DNA from: Cyclospora cayetanensis
Lineage: Eukaryota > Apicomplexa > Conoidasida > Eucoccidiorida > Eimeriidae
Direction of reading: 5' to 3'
DNA length: 64,000 bases
NCBI RefSeq assembly: GCF_002999335.1
Contig: NW_020312056.1
Span: 1-64,000, forward strand
Shown here: piece by piece, positions 1 through 11,318 of the stretch
Layout: every line of letters starts with the position of its first letter
Position numbering within the stretch: the first letter of the stretch is position 1
Notes under the pieces: model-generated
The model's input: the letters and a program-made list of their open reading frames with translations, nothing else
Database searches by the model: none
What the model was told of the DNA's origin: nothing
Program-made: the position numbers and the translations under genes

Positions 1-139
1 ACGCATGTGCGCATGATGGAAGAGCAGAAGTAAAAACAGATAGAAGGTACAGAGAAAACAGCAAAAAAGAGAAAGGAAGAAGAAAGAATCAGATAGATCG
101 TATGTTATGATACAAGCTTTATTGCGTGTGTGGTTGTGG

Positions 140-230
140 TTGGGGGTGGGGGGGGGGTGTGGGGGGGTGGGGGGTGGGGGAGGGGGGGGGAGGGGGGGGG
201 GGAGAGGGGGGGGGGGGGGGGGGGGGGAGA
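140..230 (+). repeat. Guanine tract, G-quadruplex candidate
   Basis: An almost pure G stretch on the + strand, interrupted only by single A or T bases, with many runs of four or more G. It lies just upstream of the proposed start of the FHA/RING-CH gene at 249. G-runs this dense could form G-quadruplexes in DNA or in the 5' leader RNA; that is inference. Reading frames through it give poly-Gly or poly-Pro and are not credible coding sequence. The exact length may be affected by assembly or sequencing error. Confidence 0.8.
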
Positions 231-248
231 AAGGGGCCTGCTGCATGC

Positions 249-3200
249 ATGCAAAGGGGCAGACAGTGGGAAAGCACGCGACATGTGGTATTGTCGGATT
301 GTGCCGTGCGCAGGTTGCGTGTGGAGTGCACGACGTGGAGTAGAGACAGCCACGGGCTGTTTGATTATGAAGCTCGCCACGTGAATGTTCGGCATTTTCT
401 CGTGTCTGGTGCAGCGAGGCTTTTCAGAGTAGGCGCCTTGGTGCAGTGTCTCCCCGAGTCTGCAGCGGTCCCCACAGCTGGATCTGCTGCTGTAGGGGCG
501 GCTGCAGCGGCAGGGAATGCTGCCGCTGCAGCGGCTGTGCCTGAGGGGGGGGTTTCTTCCCCTGCTGCAGGAGAAGCTGCTGCGCCTATCCCTGCAGCTG
601 CGGTGGATGCAGAATTTGCAGCTGCTACAGCAGCGACGCAGCCAGCGGAAAGCGGTGATCCTGCTGCTGCAGCGGCAGAAGGAGCAGCAGCAGCAACTGC
701 AGGAGGAGCAGCAGCAGCAGCAGCACCCTGCCAACAGGTGCAGCCGCAGCAGCAGCAGCAGGAGGCAGCAGCAGCAGCAGCAACAACAGTTCCGCAGAGC
801 ACCGACTTCCTTCTCTCAATTCGTTGCTCTCGAGACGGTGAGTCGGCGCGTCTCGCTGCCTTCAAGTAGCGGCAGCTATTTGTTGGATTACTTGCACGGT
901 TTCTTTCTTCCAGAACGGGAAAAAACAAACCGAAACAACGAATGGAAGAAACAAACGCATTTCCTCGCTTGGCGCAGCATGCGTTTTCCTTTTTTTCTCG
1001 TTGATGCTGCACGCGTTTGTGATGACGTCTTTCCTTCCCTGTGCCTTGTGGCGGTCTTAAATAAATAAATAAATATATATATATGTATATATGTGGATAC
1101 AGATATGTGTATATATATGTATATACAGGTGTATACGTATATAGGTGTATATGTATTTATGTACATGTAGGTGTATACGTATATGTGTATACATAGGTGT
1201 ATACGTATATATGTATATATAGGTGTATATGTATATGTACGTGTATATGTATTTATGTATATTTTAAAGTTTAGATATCTGGATATAGATATGTAGCCTC
1301 TCGTGGATCCGATACGCGTCTTTTGCCTTGGATCTCTGTCGGATGAACTCAGCTGTTGCGAGGAACAAGGGTTATTGCGAGAGAAGGCCATGTTGCAGCA
1401 TGCAGAATAGAGTTTCATTCTTCCCGCTTCTGTATGTATGTGTTTGTGTGTATGTGTATGAATTTGTGTGTATATGTTTGTGTGTATGTGTTTGTGTGTA
1501 TATGTATGTGTATATGTTTGTGTGTATATGTACATATATATGTACATGTATGTATATGTTTGTGTGTATATGTACATATATGTGTATATGTATGTGTATA
1601 TGTTTGTGTGTAGATGTACATATATGTGTATGTGTATATGTTTGTGTGTATATGTACATATATGTGTATATGTACATATATGTGTATATGTGTATGTATG
1701 TTTTTGTGTGTATATGTGTATGTGTTTTTTGCATGTCTCTATGTATGTATGTGTGTATGTGTGCTGAGGACTGTTGCTTTTCTGCGCGCGTCTTTGCGAG
1801 TGTTTTAGCAGCGTGTGGTGTGTTTGTAGGTGCTTTTTCTGTCTCCTCCCTGCGTGCCTACCCACTGTCACCTGCTGGTCAGATGCCTCTCTTTCTGTTT
1901 TGTGTTGCTTGACGTCTGCGTGTGCAGGGAAGTACATGGTAGTACCAGCGGATCGCTCTGTTGCAGGAATTTCCCCAGGTGCATGCACTCCGCAGAAGCT
2001 GTGGGCAATTGTACGAGAGCAGAATAACAATCGACACGTCTTGCAGGAGAATGACGTCATCAAACTAGGCCGCTACAAGCTGAGAGTCAAGCAGCTCGTG
2101 ACGCATAGCAGCAAGCGAGAGGATGAAGGCACTCATCCCACGGAGATTCCAGATCTGCGTCTAGACGACGGAGAGCCGCCTATGTCGTTCATTGCTTCAA
2201 AGTCAGTCCATCTTCTGCATGCCTGCATGCATGCATGCAGAAGATGCAGCCTCCAAGAAGGCCCCTGTCAGCTTGCCTCCACGCTTTTCCCATGTCTGTC
2301 TGTCTCTCTGCTTTCTTGGCTCTGTTTGGCTCTCTCTCTGTTTGTCTCTCTGCTTCCTTGGCTCTGTTTGTCTCTCTGCTTGCTTGGCTCTGTTGGTCTC
2401 TCTGCTTGCTTGGCTCTGTTTGTCTGCTTGCCGCGCGTCACTTGAGGGAGCATTGACAAGCTGCAAGTCTTCATGAAAAACTCGCGAATCAAGCGGCGGA
2501 ATCGTCTGGCTCCTAACTGTGCATATTGGCAGGCTCGCTGCACTGTTGTATCCTGCATGCTATGCAGTGTGGATCGACGGATCACCTCCCCTCTCGCCTT
2601 TACACTTTCCTTTTGCCTCTATCTGTCTGTCTTCTGCAGCGACATGCAGTGTCGCATCTGCTTGCTGGAGGGTAACCAGGAAGGAGATCCCCTAATTTCG
2701 CCGTGCGACTGCAAAGGATCCATTCGCTTCGTCCATCTGGAGTGTCTGCGTCACTGGATCACTGGGCGGCTCAACTTCCACGAGCAGCAGCAGAAGCCTA
2801 TTTTTGTTCGCCAGCTGCTGTGCGAGCTTTGCAAGATTCCATATCCGACGGCCATTAATTATAACAACAGTGAGACATCATTTGAAGGATTACGGCAATG
2901 CCAGCAGAGTCGTTTGCGTGATCCTAGGCCGCTAGGCGTTCTTTCGAAGGCGTCTTGCATGCAGACATACCTACATGCATGCATGCATTCACATGCATAC
3001 ACATACCCTGCTTTCCTCCTCATGCAACGTATTTGGCCCATGCGTCAGTACTCCCTTTGTTTCAGCACACATACACATTTATGCATACGCACGCACATAT
3101 ATATATATGTATATTTACACATTGCATATGTATGAACATCTATATACACACACACAGGCACATGTATCCATAGACGTACCTACACACGTGCCTACGTACG

Positions 3201-5621
3201 TGTGTCGACGCATACATACATGCATACTTACACACGCGCATATATGTGCATGTACGCCTTAAACACACGGGCGTAGATAAACTCCCCTACATGCGCATCT
3301 GTCATGCTGGCGTGCTGCTTGGCAAGAGGTGGAAGGCAACACTAAGGATGGATTGAAGGGGGGAGAAAGGGAGAGGAAGGCAGCGGGGGATTTATGACAT
3401 CCTTGGACGCCTTTCTTCTTTTAGGGTTGCTTTGCTTGGGCATTTTACCGAGAATGCTAAAAATCATCTTGCGCATGTGTGTGGCCGCTAGTGTATTTTT
3501 GCATTTCATGGGAGGCGCGTGCTCCTCTCTAGCAGCTGCCCGTTCGTTTCTTGATCTTCCCGTTGGTTCGTTGAGTTGTGCTTCGATGTCTCGGCTGCGT
3601 GTTGCTGGATGTGAGCGGAGGGGCCCCTTCTCCTGGCAGAGACTTTTTAATTTGTGCGACAGACACACCTTGGCACTTGTGGAATCTTTTGCGGTGTATG
3701 TGTCAACAGAACGGCTGCAAGTGGTAACGGTGCCTAAGACAGAGCCGCCTTTTCTCGTGCTGGAGAACATGGTCGGCTCGCATCAGAAAGGCGTTCATGT
3801 CATAAGCATGAGTGCCAAGAAGGATCTCAAGCTTGTACGTCAGGCACACCAAATGCGCAGACTTGGAAGGCGCGTGTATGGTTGCATGTATGCATGCATG
3901 CATGCATCCATGGATGTGCTGCATGCTGGTCCTGTGCTGGGAGTTCGGTGTGTCTGTACATCTGTCCGTGTCTCTGTCTTTCACCTAGTAAAACGCCTTC
4001 TCCCCCCTTCATTCCCGTGCCTTTGCCTCAGGCAAACCGTGTATTTCACTTGCTGCTTCTAGATGCTGCCAGCTAGCTAGCTAGCTAGCTAGCCAGACCT
4101 TTGGGCAGGCGTGCCGGCAGCAGAAGGGGTGTGGGGTTGGTTGTGGATGATGTGTGTTTTCTGCTTGATTCTGCGTCCTCCCCGCATGGTAGACGCTTGG
4201 GCAGTAGAAGCGCAGCATTTTGTTTGTCACCAGCTAGCTGCACGTTCCGTTGCTTGCCGTTTTTGCGTCCTTGTAGTGTGGCTGCGAACTGCTTGCTCTC
4301 TCCTCCAGCGCTTTGCATGCTCGTGCAGCGCTGCAAACAGGCACGTAGCCAACACACACGTAAATACACAGCACAAAACTACATAGGGCGTTAGAATTGC
4401 GAGCTGATAATTTCTGCGTGCCACGCTTCTTAGGGTCGAGGTCATGAATCCGATGTGCGCATCCCTGACGTTTCAATTTCCCGCTATCACGCCACCATTC
4501 GCTTTGTAGATGGCGCTTTCCAGCTGGAAGACCACAACTCGAAATTCGGAACCCTCGTTTCTCTTCGGAAAGCTTTTGCGGTTGGCGATTCGGGTGAGAG
4601 ACTGCAAACGCGGCTGGAGAAGCTCGCGGGAGCTGGTTTTTTCTGTACGAACAGGGGATGCAGGTTGCTTTTTTAGCTCGGAGGAGAGTTGATTTTTACC
4701 GTTTCATAGTAGGCTATGCTGAGGGGGAGAGAGGGGAGAGACAGGAGAGAGAGACGGGAGAGAGGGAGGGAGGCAGGCAGGCAGGCGAGGGGGAAGGGGA
4801 GAGTGGAGAGTACAGAAAGAGAGAGTCAGGAGAGATAGATAGAGAGAGATCGATGGATAGAGATATATAGATAGAGGGAAAGAGAGAGACAGGAGAGATA
4901 GAGAAAGTAGAAGGCTGTTTGGTTGGATATACAGCTGCAGGTGCTGTCATCTGTGTGTGAATTGGCAGACGGATGTTTTTATTTTTTTATTCGTGTTTTG
5001 CAGTGGCAGCGCTTCAAGTAGGGCGCAGTGTTGTGAAGCTCTCGGTTGATTGCTCGGCAGCAAATGAAGAGGCAGTCGTGGAAATTTCAGACGTTCCTGC
5101 TTCCACTCATTTTCGTAAGGGCTTTTAGCTGTCTTTAATTCTTGCGCGCTGTTTGGGCGCGTGGATTCTTTTTTTCGCATTTTCCCGTCTTTTTGACGGA
5201 TGCCTATCGTCGCATTTGGAGGTCGGAGGCTTTTTGCAGATGGAAGAATAGCTGTTTGTGTTGTTTAAAATTTTTTTTCGCTCTTTCTCTGTGTCTGTGT
5301 TTCTGTCTGCGTGTTGTGGTATTGCAACCTATGAGGCTATATAGTTTGGCGTGCCTTGCGTCTCCGACGTCTAGTGACATATATCGACTGTTGCTTTTTG
5401 CATTGTAGTGGTCGTTGGGCTGTGTGTGAGGGAGAGACAGCGAGAGCAGATTTTTGTTAGCTTGGGAATGAAGAGAGTGGGTGGGTGGACTTGTTTCGCG
5501 CTGAAGATCTAGAATTGCAGGGAGAAAGCGTGTGCGCATGTGACGCAGCCGAGGTTCCCGATCACATGCAAGAGCAGCAGCAAGCACCTGAGCATGCAGA
5601 TCATCATCATCAGCAGCAGCC

Positions 5622-5663
<42 letters not shown>

Positions 5664-5800
5664 CGAAGGGCACCCTCACGAGCACTACGCCCTTCAGCAG
5701 CAGCAGCTCCAGCTGCAGCTTCAGAGACAGCAGCAGCTGCAGTTGCAGCAGCAGCAGCGGTATCAGGAGCTGCAGCAGCTGCAGCAGCAGCTGCAGGGAG

Positions 5801-5837
<37 letters not shown>

Positions 5838-6471
5838 CGGCGAGCCCTCTGGGCCAGTGTACGAAAACCAGCAGCTGCCTCTTTTTCTGTCGACAGACTC
5901 TCCTGTCAGCCTGCTGCAGCAGCAGCTGCATCGGGAGACTGGATTGCGTGCTCTGCAGCAGTATTATGAGCATGCAACGCAGGTGTCAAGGCTGCCTGCG
6001 CGACGATCTCAGTTGGAGTTGTCGGCTCCTCTGAGCGTTCTTCCTGCCAGTTCTTCTTCGCCTCCTGCTCAGGTACATGAGCCACAAGCAGCAACAGCAG
6101 CGGCAACAGCAGCGGCAGCATCCTTTCAGCAGATGTTTCAGCAGCAGTTGCAGCAGCTCTCCTGCACTTCTTCGCACAGCTTTGAGGCGTGGCAGCAGCG
6201 AGGAGGGGGCAGCCTTCTTGCTTCCTGCCCCGGCATTTCTTCTTCAGACAGTCGCGACTACCCCCTGGAGTCTGATGAAGGAAAATCGGAGTCTGAGGGA
6301 AACCAGCCAACGCGAGACGCTGCTGCAGGCTCGGCAGCCGCTGCTGCAGCAGCTGCTGCTGCTGCTGCAGCTGCAGCAGGCGGGGGGGGCACAGCTGCTG
6401 CGCGGGAACTATGTTGGAGTCGTGAAAGAGACATGGATGTTGAATCAAGTCGGGGTGTAGCGACAAGCTGA
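249..6471 (+). CDS. FHA domain plus RING-CH (RINGv) zinc-finger protein, probable E3 ubiquitin ligase
   Basis: Seven exons fit: 249-837, 1928-2201, 2640-2869, 3533-3834, 4434-4593, 5004-5114, 5513-6471 (2625 nt, 874 aa, phases agree). Exon 1 is Ala/Gln-rich. Exon 2 has an FHA-like strand (DVIKLGRYKLRVKQL). Exon 3 is a C4HC3 RING-CH: C-R-I-C, then C-D-C-K-G-S-I-R-F-V-H, E-C-L-R-H-W, and C-E-L-C. Exons 4-6 build an FHA fold: GRGHES, then SRYHA, then DHNSKFGT, ending VAALQVGRSVVKL. The last exon is mostly poly-Gln with a poly-Ala run near the end. FHA domains bind phosphothreonine, and RING-CH domains recruit E2 enzymes and are often found in membrane-associated E3 ligases; no clear membrane span is seen here. 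Inference: phosphorylation-guided ubiquitylation. The start at 249 and the exon 4 acceptor are least certain; an upstream exon is possible. Confidence 0.8.
1062..1265 (+). repeat. AT-rich minisatellite in FHA/RING-CH intron 1
   Basis: Imperfect repeats built on ATATAGGTGTATACGTAT, starting with an (AAATAAAT)(AT) run. It lies inside the 838-1927 intron. Open frames across it encode Tyr/Thr/Ile/His strings and are artefacts. Confidence 0.85.
1430..1760 (+). repeat. GT-rich minisatellite in FHA/RING-CH intron 1
   Basis: Tandem imperfect units of the type TGTTTGTGTGTATATGTACA, over about 330 bp. Sequence and unit differ from the array 200 bp upstream, so the same intron holds two independent arrays. 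Confidence 0.85.
2290..2445 (+). repeat. CT-rich minisatellite in FHA/RING-CH intron 2
   Basis: About six imperfect copies of a roughly 25-bp unit containing CTCTGTTTGTCTCTCTGC, followed by CTTGG. It is confined to the intron between the exon ending 2201 and the RING-CH exon starting 2640. Confidence 0.8.
4710..4912 (+). repeat. Purine (GA) tract in FHA/RING-CH intron
   Basis: About 200 bp that is nearly all purine on the + strand: GAGAGACAGGAGAGA-like units, GGCA repeats and GATA steps. It lies in the intron 4594-5003, which splits the FHA domain. Mirror-like polypurine tracts can form triplex (H-DNA). Confidence 0.8.
5561..5840 (+). repeat. Coding CAG repeat (poly-Gln)
   Basis: Runs of CAG, the longest about 5616-5660, in the frame of the last FHA/RING-CH exon and giving poly-Gln with His and Leu interruptions. 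The same DNA reads as poly-Ser or poly-Leu in other frames. The splice-consistent frame (acceptor at 5511-5512, stop at 6469-6471) picks Gln. Confidence 0.85.
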
Positions 6472-7261
6472 AGAAGAGCCATATGTGTGTATGTATATGT
6501 ATGCCACCGCCGTTGAAACTGCACGCTGCGTCTTTTTTGAATTGCGCATTTGGCTGCTCTCTCCCTTTGCTGCAAGCATTGAGAAGTGCACTGGCCGTGT
6601 CGCTGCTCATCGACGGCGAGCAGACACGCATATATAGGTCCTCCTCCCTCAGCATCCCTCTTTTACGCCTCATGCGGATCTAGTGTGTGTGTGTTTCTGT
6701 GTGTGTGTGTGCTTCTGTGTGTAGAGTTGGATTATCTATTCCTACGAAACCTATCATCTATCTTTATAAATATGCATCTCAGGGTGTATTTTTGTATGCA
6801 TCGGGGTAGATGCAGCAGCAGCAGGCAGGCAGGCGTTTTGTGCGTTTGTCTGTGCTGCTGCTGCGTGAGTGATTCTTGCTCCTTCTCTCCCTCGCTGTTG
6901 GTTAAGCCCTCTCTGCTGCCTCTTGTAGGCGTCGAGAGTTTTTCGTATTGCTCTGTAGCGCAAACTTCTGGAAAGTTGGAAAGCCTCACCCTGATAGCCT
7001 GTATAGCAACAGCAGCCGCTGCCGCAGCAGTCTCATCAGTAGGCCCATCATCTCTCAGCCACTGCGAGAGTACCATGAAAAGACATACGCGTCGTAGTTT
7101 ATATCTTCTTATGTCCACGGAAATGGATTCGAAGGAGGCAGATGTCAGTTGCGCGTGAAAGTCGGCAGGATGCACAGTAATCGAAGGGTAAGACGTCCAA
7201 GAAGGCAGCCACTCAAGGGGTCAGCAGGAAAGCATTTTACAGCAGCAAAAACATCAGCAGC

Positions 7262-7265
<4 letters not shown>

Positions 7266-7304
<39 letters not shown>
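7266..7304. repeat. (TA)n microsatellite
   Basis: About 19 uninterrupted TA dinucleotides in the 6.5-9.7 kb intergenic region. Confidence 0.95.
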
Positions 7305-7309
<5 letters not shown>

Positions 7310-7617
7310 CCAGAAGAATGGGTGTAGCAGTTGCATCAGCGCCTTGTAGTGTATACAGAGTGTGGCTGCGTGTACAGGGGGGAGGGTGCTGAGATGTGGC
7401 GATGCCGCCTGTCTACGACACAGACACGCTGTGCATATGAATATACTACCTACCTATTTATATACCAAAATATATGCATGCGGAGAGGTATAGCCAGTAT
7501 CCATCCATCTACCTATAATAATAATTCTATTCCTGGATACGTTCCTCTATGTATCCGTATCCACACACACAGGACGGTTTACGAAGAGGCCGGTAAATTC
7601 TGGCTGCAACTGCCCGT

Positions 7618-7623
7618 ATATAC

Positions 7624-7681
<58 letters not shown>
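7618..7681. repeat. (TA)n microsatellite
   Basis: About 30 TA dinucleotides with one or two interruptions at the left edge. It is self-complementary and could extrude as a cruciform. Confidence 0.95.
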
Positions 7682-7683
<2 letters not shown>

Positions 7684-9734
7684 TGAGCTACACCACAGGA
7701 GGGCTGGCAGGTTTTTTCCGCTGCTTCAGCGTTTAAATAATAGCCCTTCGAAAAATGCATCATGATGCGGCGTTTCTATAAGAGTCTCAGGGGATATCCA
7801 ACAGCGTCGTGTCGACGTGCCTTCAGAGACAGCACAGCGGCGTAGTCCCCAATGATCTCTATTAGTGTGCTGTACATACCGCCTCCCCAAACTGATCTCA
7901 AAATCCACACTCCCTGCAGCGTATGCTACGGGGCGAAACTGTGCTGTAAAAGGATGTGTTTACCTCGAGACGCATCGGCTTCTCTCTCTCGATGTGCGTC
8001 TATCCGTGCACATGCACACATGCGTTCGCGTTTGCATATGATGGGTATGTGCTGCGCGATCATGAAAGTATGCCGCCGATCAGTCTGTCCACGAAACTGC
8101 GTCTTTGGGTAATACCTCTGGTGCGCGAAAGGTTTTTCGGAAGGGCTGCGGCGCGGAAACTGGGTTTGACTGAATCGCAAGAACAGACTGGGCCGCTTGT
8201 AGCTTCTCATAAACTGTCTGCAGGTGTCTGTACACCCCAAAATTTGTTCCGACCCCTTATGCCTAGCTCTGGCAAGTTGTAGCTCAGCGAGTCTCCCTGA
8301 ATTGCTGCTAGCTTTCCCTACACAGGTAGGTGTCAGATTTCACGCTTTCGAGATCCAAGTTCGAGCACTCAGCCCCATGGAGTGTAGCGATGGGGTGTAA
8401 CGCATCGGTACCGGAGCTGCCACAGACAGCCATTCATCATTCACAACTTGAACTCCTTGATGAACGGAAACGCATGACCCGTCGACGGGTAGTGTATGGC
8501 GTGTGCAAAAAGGGGCCTCCCAAACTGCCTAATAGACTATTCCAAAGGCAGCAGAGCTCCCTCTACTTGCTGCGCAAGCAGCCTTATCTACAGCATATTC
8601 CCAAAAGGTGACACCCACTCCGCCCACTGCTCTATGGAAGCAGGGCGATGAATCATGAAATCGCCCGAGCATGCGGTGTATAACAGTTCCTACTCGCCTT
8701 TGATGAACAGGAAAGGGGTCCTATGTGCAATACTGTGCGTGTGCGGCCGCTGCATACTCCCCACCTTCATGCCGAAATCTCTATATCTACCCCTCTACAG
8801 ACACGCTTTCGCTGACAATTTAACGGCATCGCCTGCGCCTTTGTGGGCACAAATAGGGGCACTTTCGGCTACTTCCATGGCCCCTCCCGTAGCGAGAGTT
8901 GTTGGCTCATGCAAGTGTACCTATCTCGCCTCCTGCACGAGGCTTGAGGCCGCACTTAGGCTTCGTGCCTGCTTGTCTGTCCCCATACGCTAGGTATGGG
9001 AATACGTGCAGGGCTCTATAGCTACATAGGGTAATAACGTTCAAACTTGTTCCTCGCAGCAAATGCTCGATTCAGGAGGTTCCCATACATAAATAAATAT
9101 ATATATATGCTCCTTTCGTACTTACGAGGCGACATAATATGCATGCGGAGACGTATAGAGAGTATCGATGGAGGGCGATGCGTGAGGCGGTGTCTGTCTG
9201 TGTTGCACGGGCGTGACTGTGGCTTGCATAGACGGGGAGTCAACTAAAAAAATACCCGGCTACTTGTTGTGACTGTCATTCCATGAATTCCTGGGAAACT
9301 GCTGCGAATATTTGGGGAATGTGCGCGCGATTATGGCTGTCAGCGCCCTCCACGAGCAGCACCGACCAGGCAACCCTCGCATGAGCCGCTTTGCTCTTTT
9401 GTGCTAAGTGTGTGTGTGTGTGTGTGTGTCATTTTCTGCTGCGTTCCTCCTTTTCCTGCGATGCTAGGCCTTGTGTGACCTAAGCTTTTTCGAAGGAAGA
9501 TGAGGCCAGCTCGAGCAGCGAACGTGCTGGGCTCGCTTCTTCCCTTTTCGGAGCGCCGCTCTACTGCTGCTGCTGCTGTTACCACATGTCTATCTGCGTG
9601 TCTGTCTGTCTCGCTGTCTCGCTGTCTGTCTGTCTGTCTCCCTGTCTGTCTCTCCGTCTGTCATTTGTCTCGCTTGACCCTCCCTTGTGCGTGGCGCTTC
9701 GCGAAGGCCACCGCAAGAAAAGCAAATAAATACC

Positions 9735-11272
9735 TCATTGGTAGAGCTTGGTGAGCTCGTCAGAAATGCTTTGAGGAGTGAAGATGCCCAGATCGGTGAA
9801 GAGGAGACTAATGTACTCAGGGCGAGTGTAGTCCAGCGCCTCATGGCAGTACAGAGTCTCCAACGGCTGAAGCGCGCCGCACAAATGCGCATTGCCACAT
9901 GTACGTAGCTTTTGTCAAGAGAGGTCGCAGCAAGCCGCGGAAAAGTGTCGAAAGGCCAAAAAACAAGCAAAAAGTGGAAATGCATGCATTTAGACACTCT
10001 ACAGAGGCCGCGTCTCCAGCGCTCCCTGCAATCCAAAAGGGAGGCGCAGGAGAAGCAGCTGGGCTGCCTTTTTGCCTTACGTCTGTGCGACTCGCTTTCT
10101 CCACGGAGAATGCTGACGCATCCTTCTGGTAAAGAGGGTTTGTTCGCGCGAACTTGCAAGCCTCGCAAACTACGTATACCGGCACACAGTTCTCTGATGC
10201 CACGATCGCCACTGTGGCAGTGCCTATCTGCAGCAGCAGAGACGCGCATCGCTCGAAGGCAAAGGCAATGCAGCAGCAGAGACAGAACGGCAAGGTAGGG
10301 AGAAAAAAGGCCGCAGAGCGGGAGGAGGCCTAGAGCCAAAGGAAAGCAAGCAGACAGCACGCCCCCTTGACTCGGGAGGGGGGGGGAAAGAAGGAACGTT
10401 CTCAGAAGCAAGCTGCAAACAAGACAGCTCTCTGCCGCCACGCCGCAAGAAAAATCCGTCTACACACACAACGCAGCAGAAGGCGCGTGGCATCGTGGCT
10501 CCTCTTGGCCTTCGCTCACCCTGTTGATGATCCCCCCGTTTTCGCTGACTGCCTCTGTTCCCATAACCACGAGATCAACTTTCGAAATCAGACGAGCCAC
10601 TGAGCCGACGGAGGCTAAGACGGCGGGAATCCCGCATGCCGACAGAGCAGCCCTCAGCATCTCTCTACAACACAGAACGCGCACAGACAGCGGCAGACTC
10701 TGCAAGCGCTCGCTCAACAATACAGCAGCAGCCAAAAACACGTTGCCTGCGTGCCCCCTTACGCACTCTCTAGAGGGGGTCGGGTGCATGCAAATTTTTT
10801 TTGCAACTGGCCCTACTCGTCATTCCCAAAGGCTCCGCCACTAGCCGCGGCGCTCTCGTGTTGGGTGATAATCACACTGAACCGCTTCTTGTGCTTAGTC
10901 CATGCATTACACAGCAATCGCTCCACACAAGAGCTTTGGCCGTGCGTCAACACGACCATCTGATCCTTCGTAAACATGATGCGCCCTGTACCGCACGTCG
11001 CCGCAAAAAGCGCATGCAAGCAAGCAAGCCGCAGTCTCTGAACTACAGTGCAAAACAAGTGCGGCAAGTCGCTCCCATAAGTCCCAAGGGGTGGTATGTA
11101 TGTGTACTCACATGTAGATGTATGTATGTGTGTATGTGTGTTTGTATGTATGTGTGTATGTGTGTTTGTATGTATGTGTGTATGTGTGTTTGTATGTATG
11201 TGTGTATGTGTGTTTGTATGTATGTGTGTATGTGTGTTTGTATGTATGTGTGTATGTGTGTGTCTGTGCATG

Positions 11273-11318
<46 letters not shown>

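Larger units (their letters stand above)
6472..9734. other. Intergenic, no convincing gene
   Basis: Between the stop of the FHA/RING-CH gene and the stop of eIF2B alpha, which faces it tail to tail. It contains GT microsatellites (6683-6725, 9410-9430), (TA)n arrays, a TCTG array (9590-9665) and short scattered open frames on both strands. A roughly 30-bp sequence containing ATGCATGCGGAGA occurs at about 7480 and again at about 9137 with a few changes. Open frames at 6732-7175 (-) and 8330-8611 (+) have no recognisable domain or clear splice support. Confidence 0.6.

Noticed and set aside
126..869. 247-codon + frame starting in the G-tract
   Set aside because: The first 40 residues are a translation of poly-G. 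Only the part after the ATG at 249 is kept, as exon 1 of the FHA/RING-CH gene, and it ends at the donor at 838.
365..1012. 215-codon minus frame across the CAG region
   Set aside because: It is the antisense shadow of the Ala/Gln exon; the + frame connects in phase to the FHA/RING-CH exons.
888..2063. 391-codon minus frame of Tyr/Thr/His/Ile
   Set aside because: It is a reading of intronic GT/AT minisatellites, with no unique sequence that looks like protein.
5509..5973. Poly-Leu minus frame and poly-Ser + frame over the CAG exon
   Set aside because: CAG repeats keep several frames open. Only the Gln frame joins the upstream FHA exons in phase.
6732..7175. 147-codon minus frame with a fairly protein-like first half
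   Set aside because: No domain, no good splice sites and an equally open + frame; left as intergenic.
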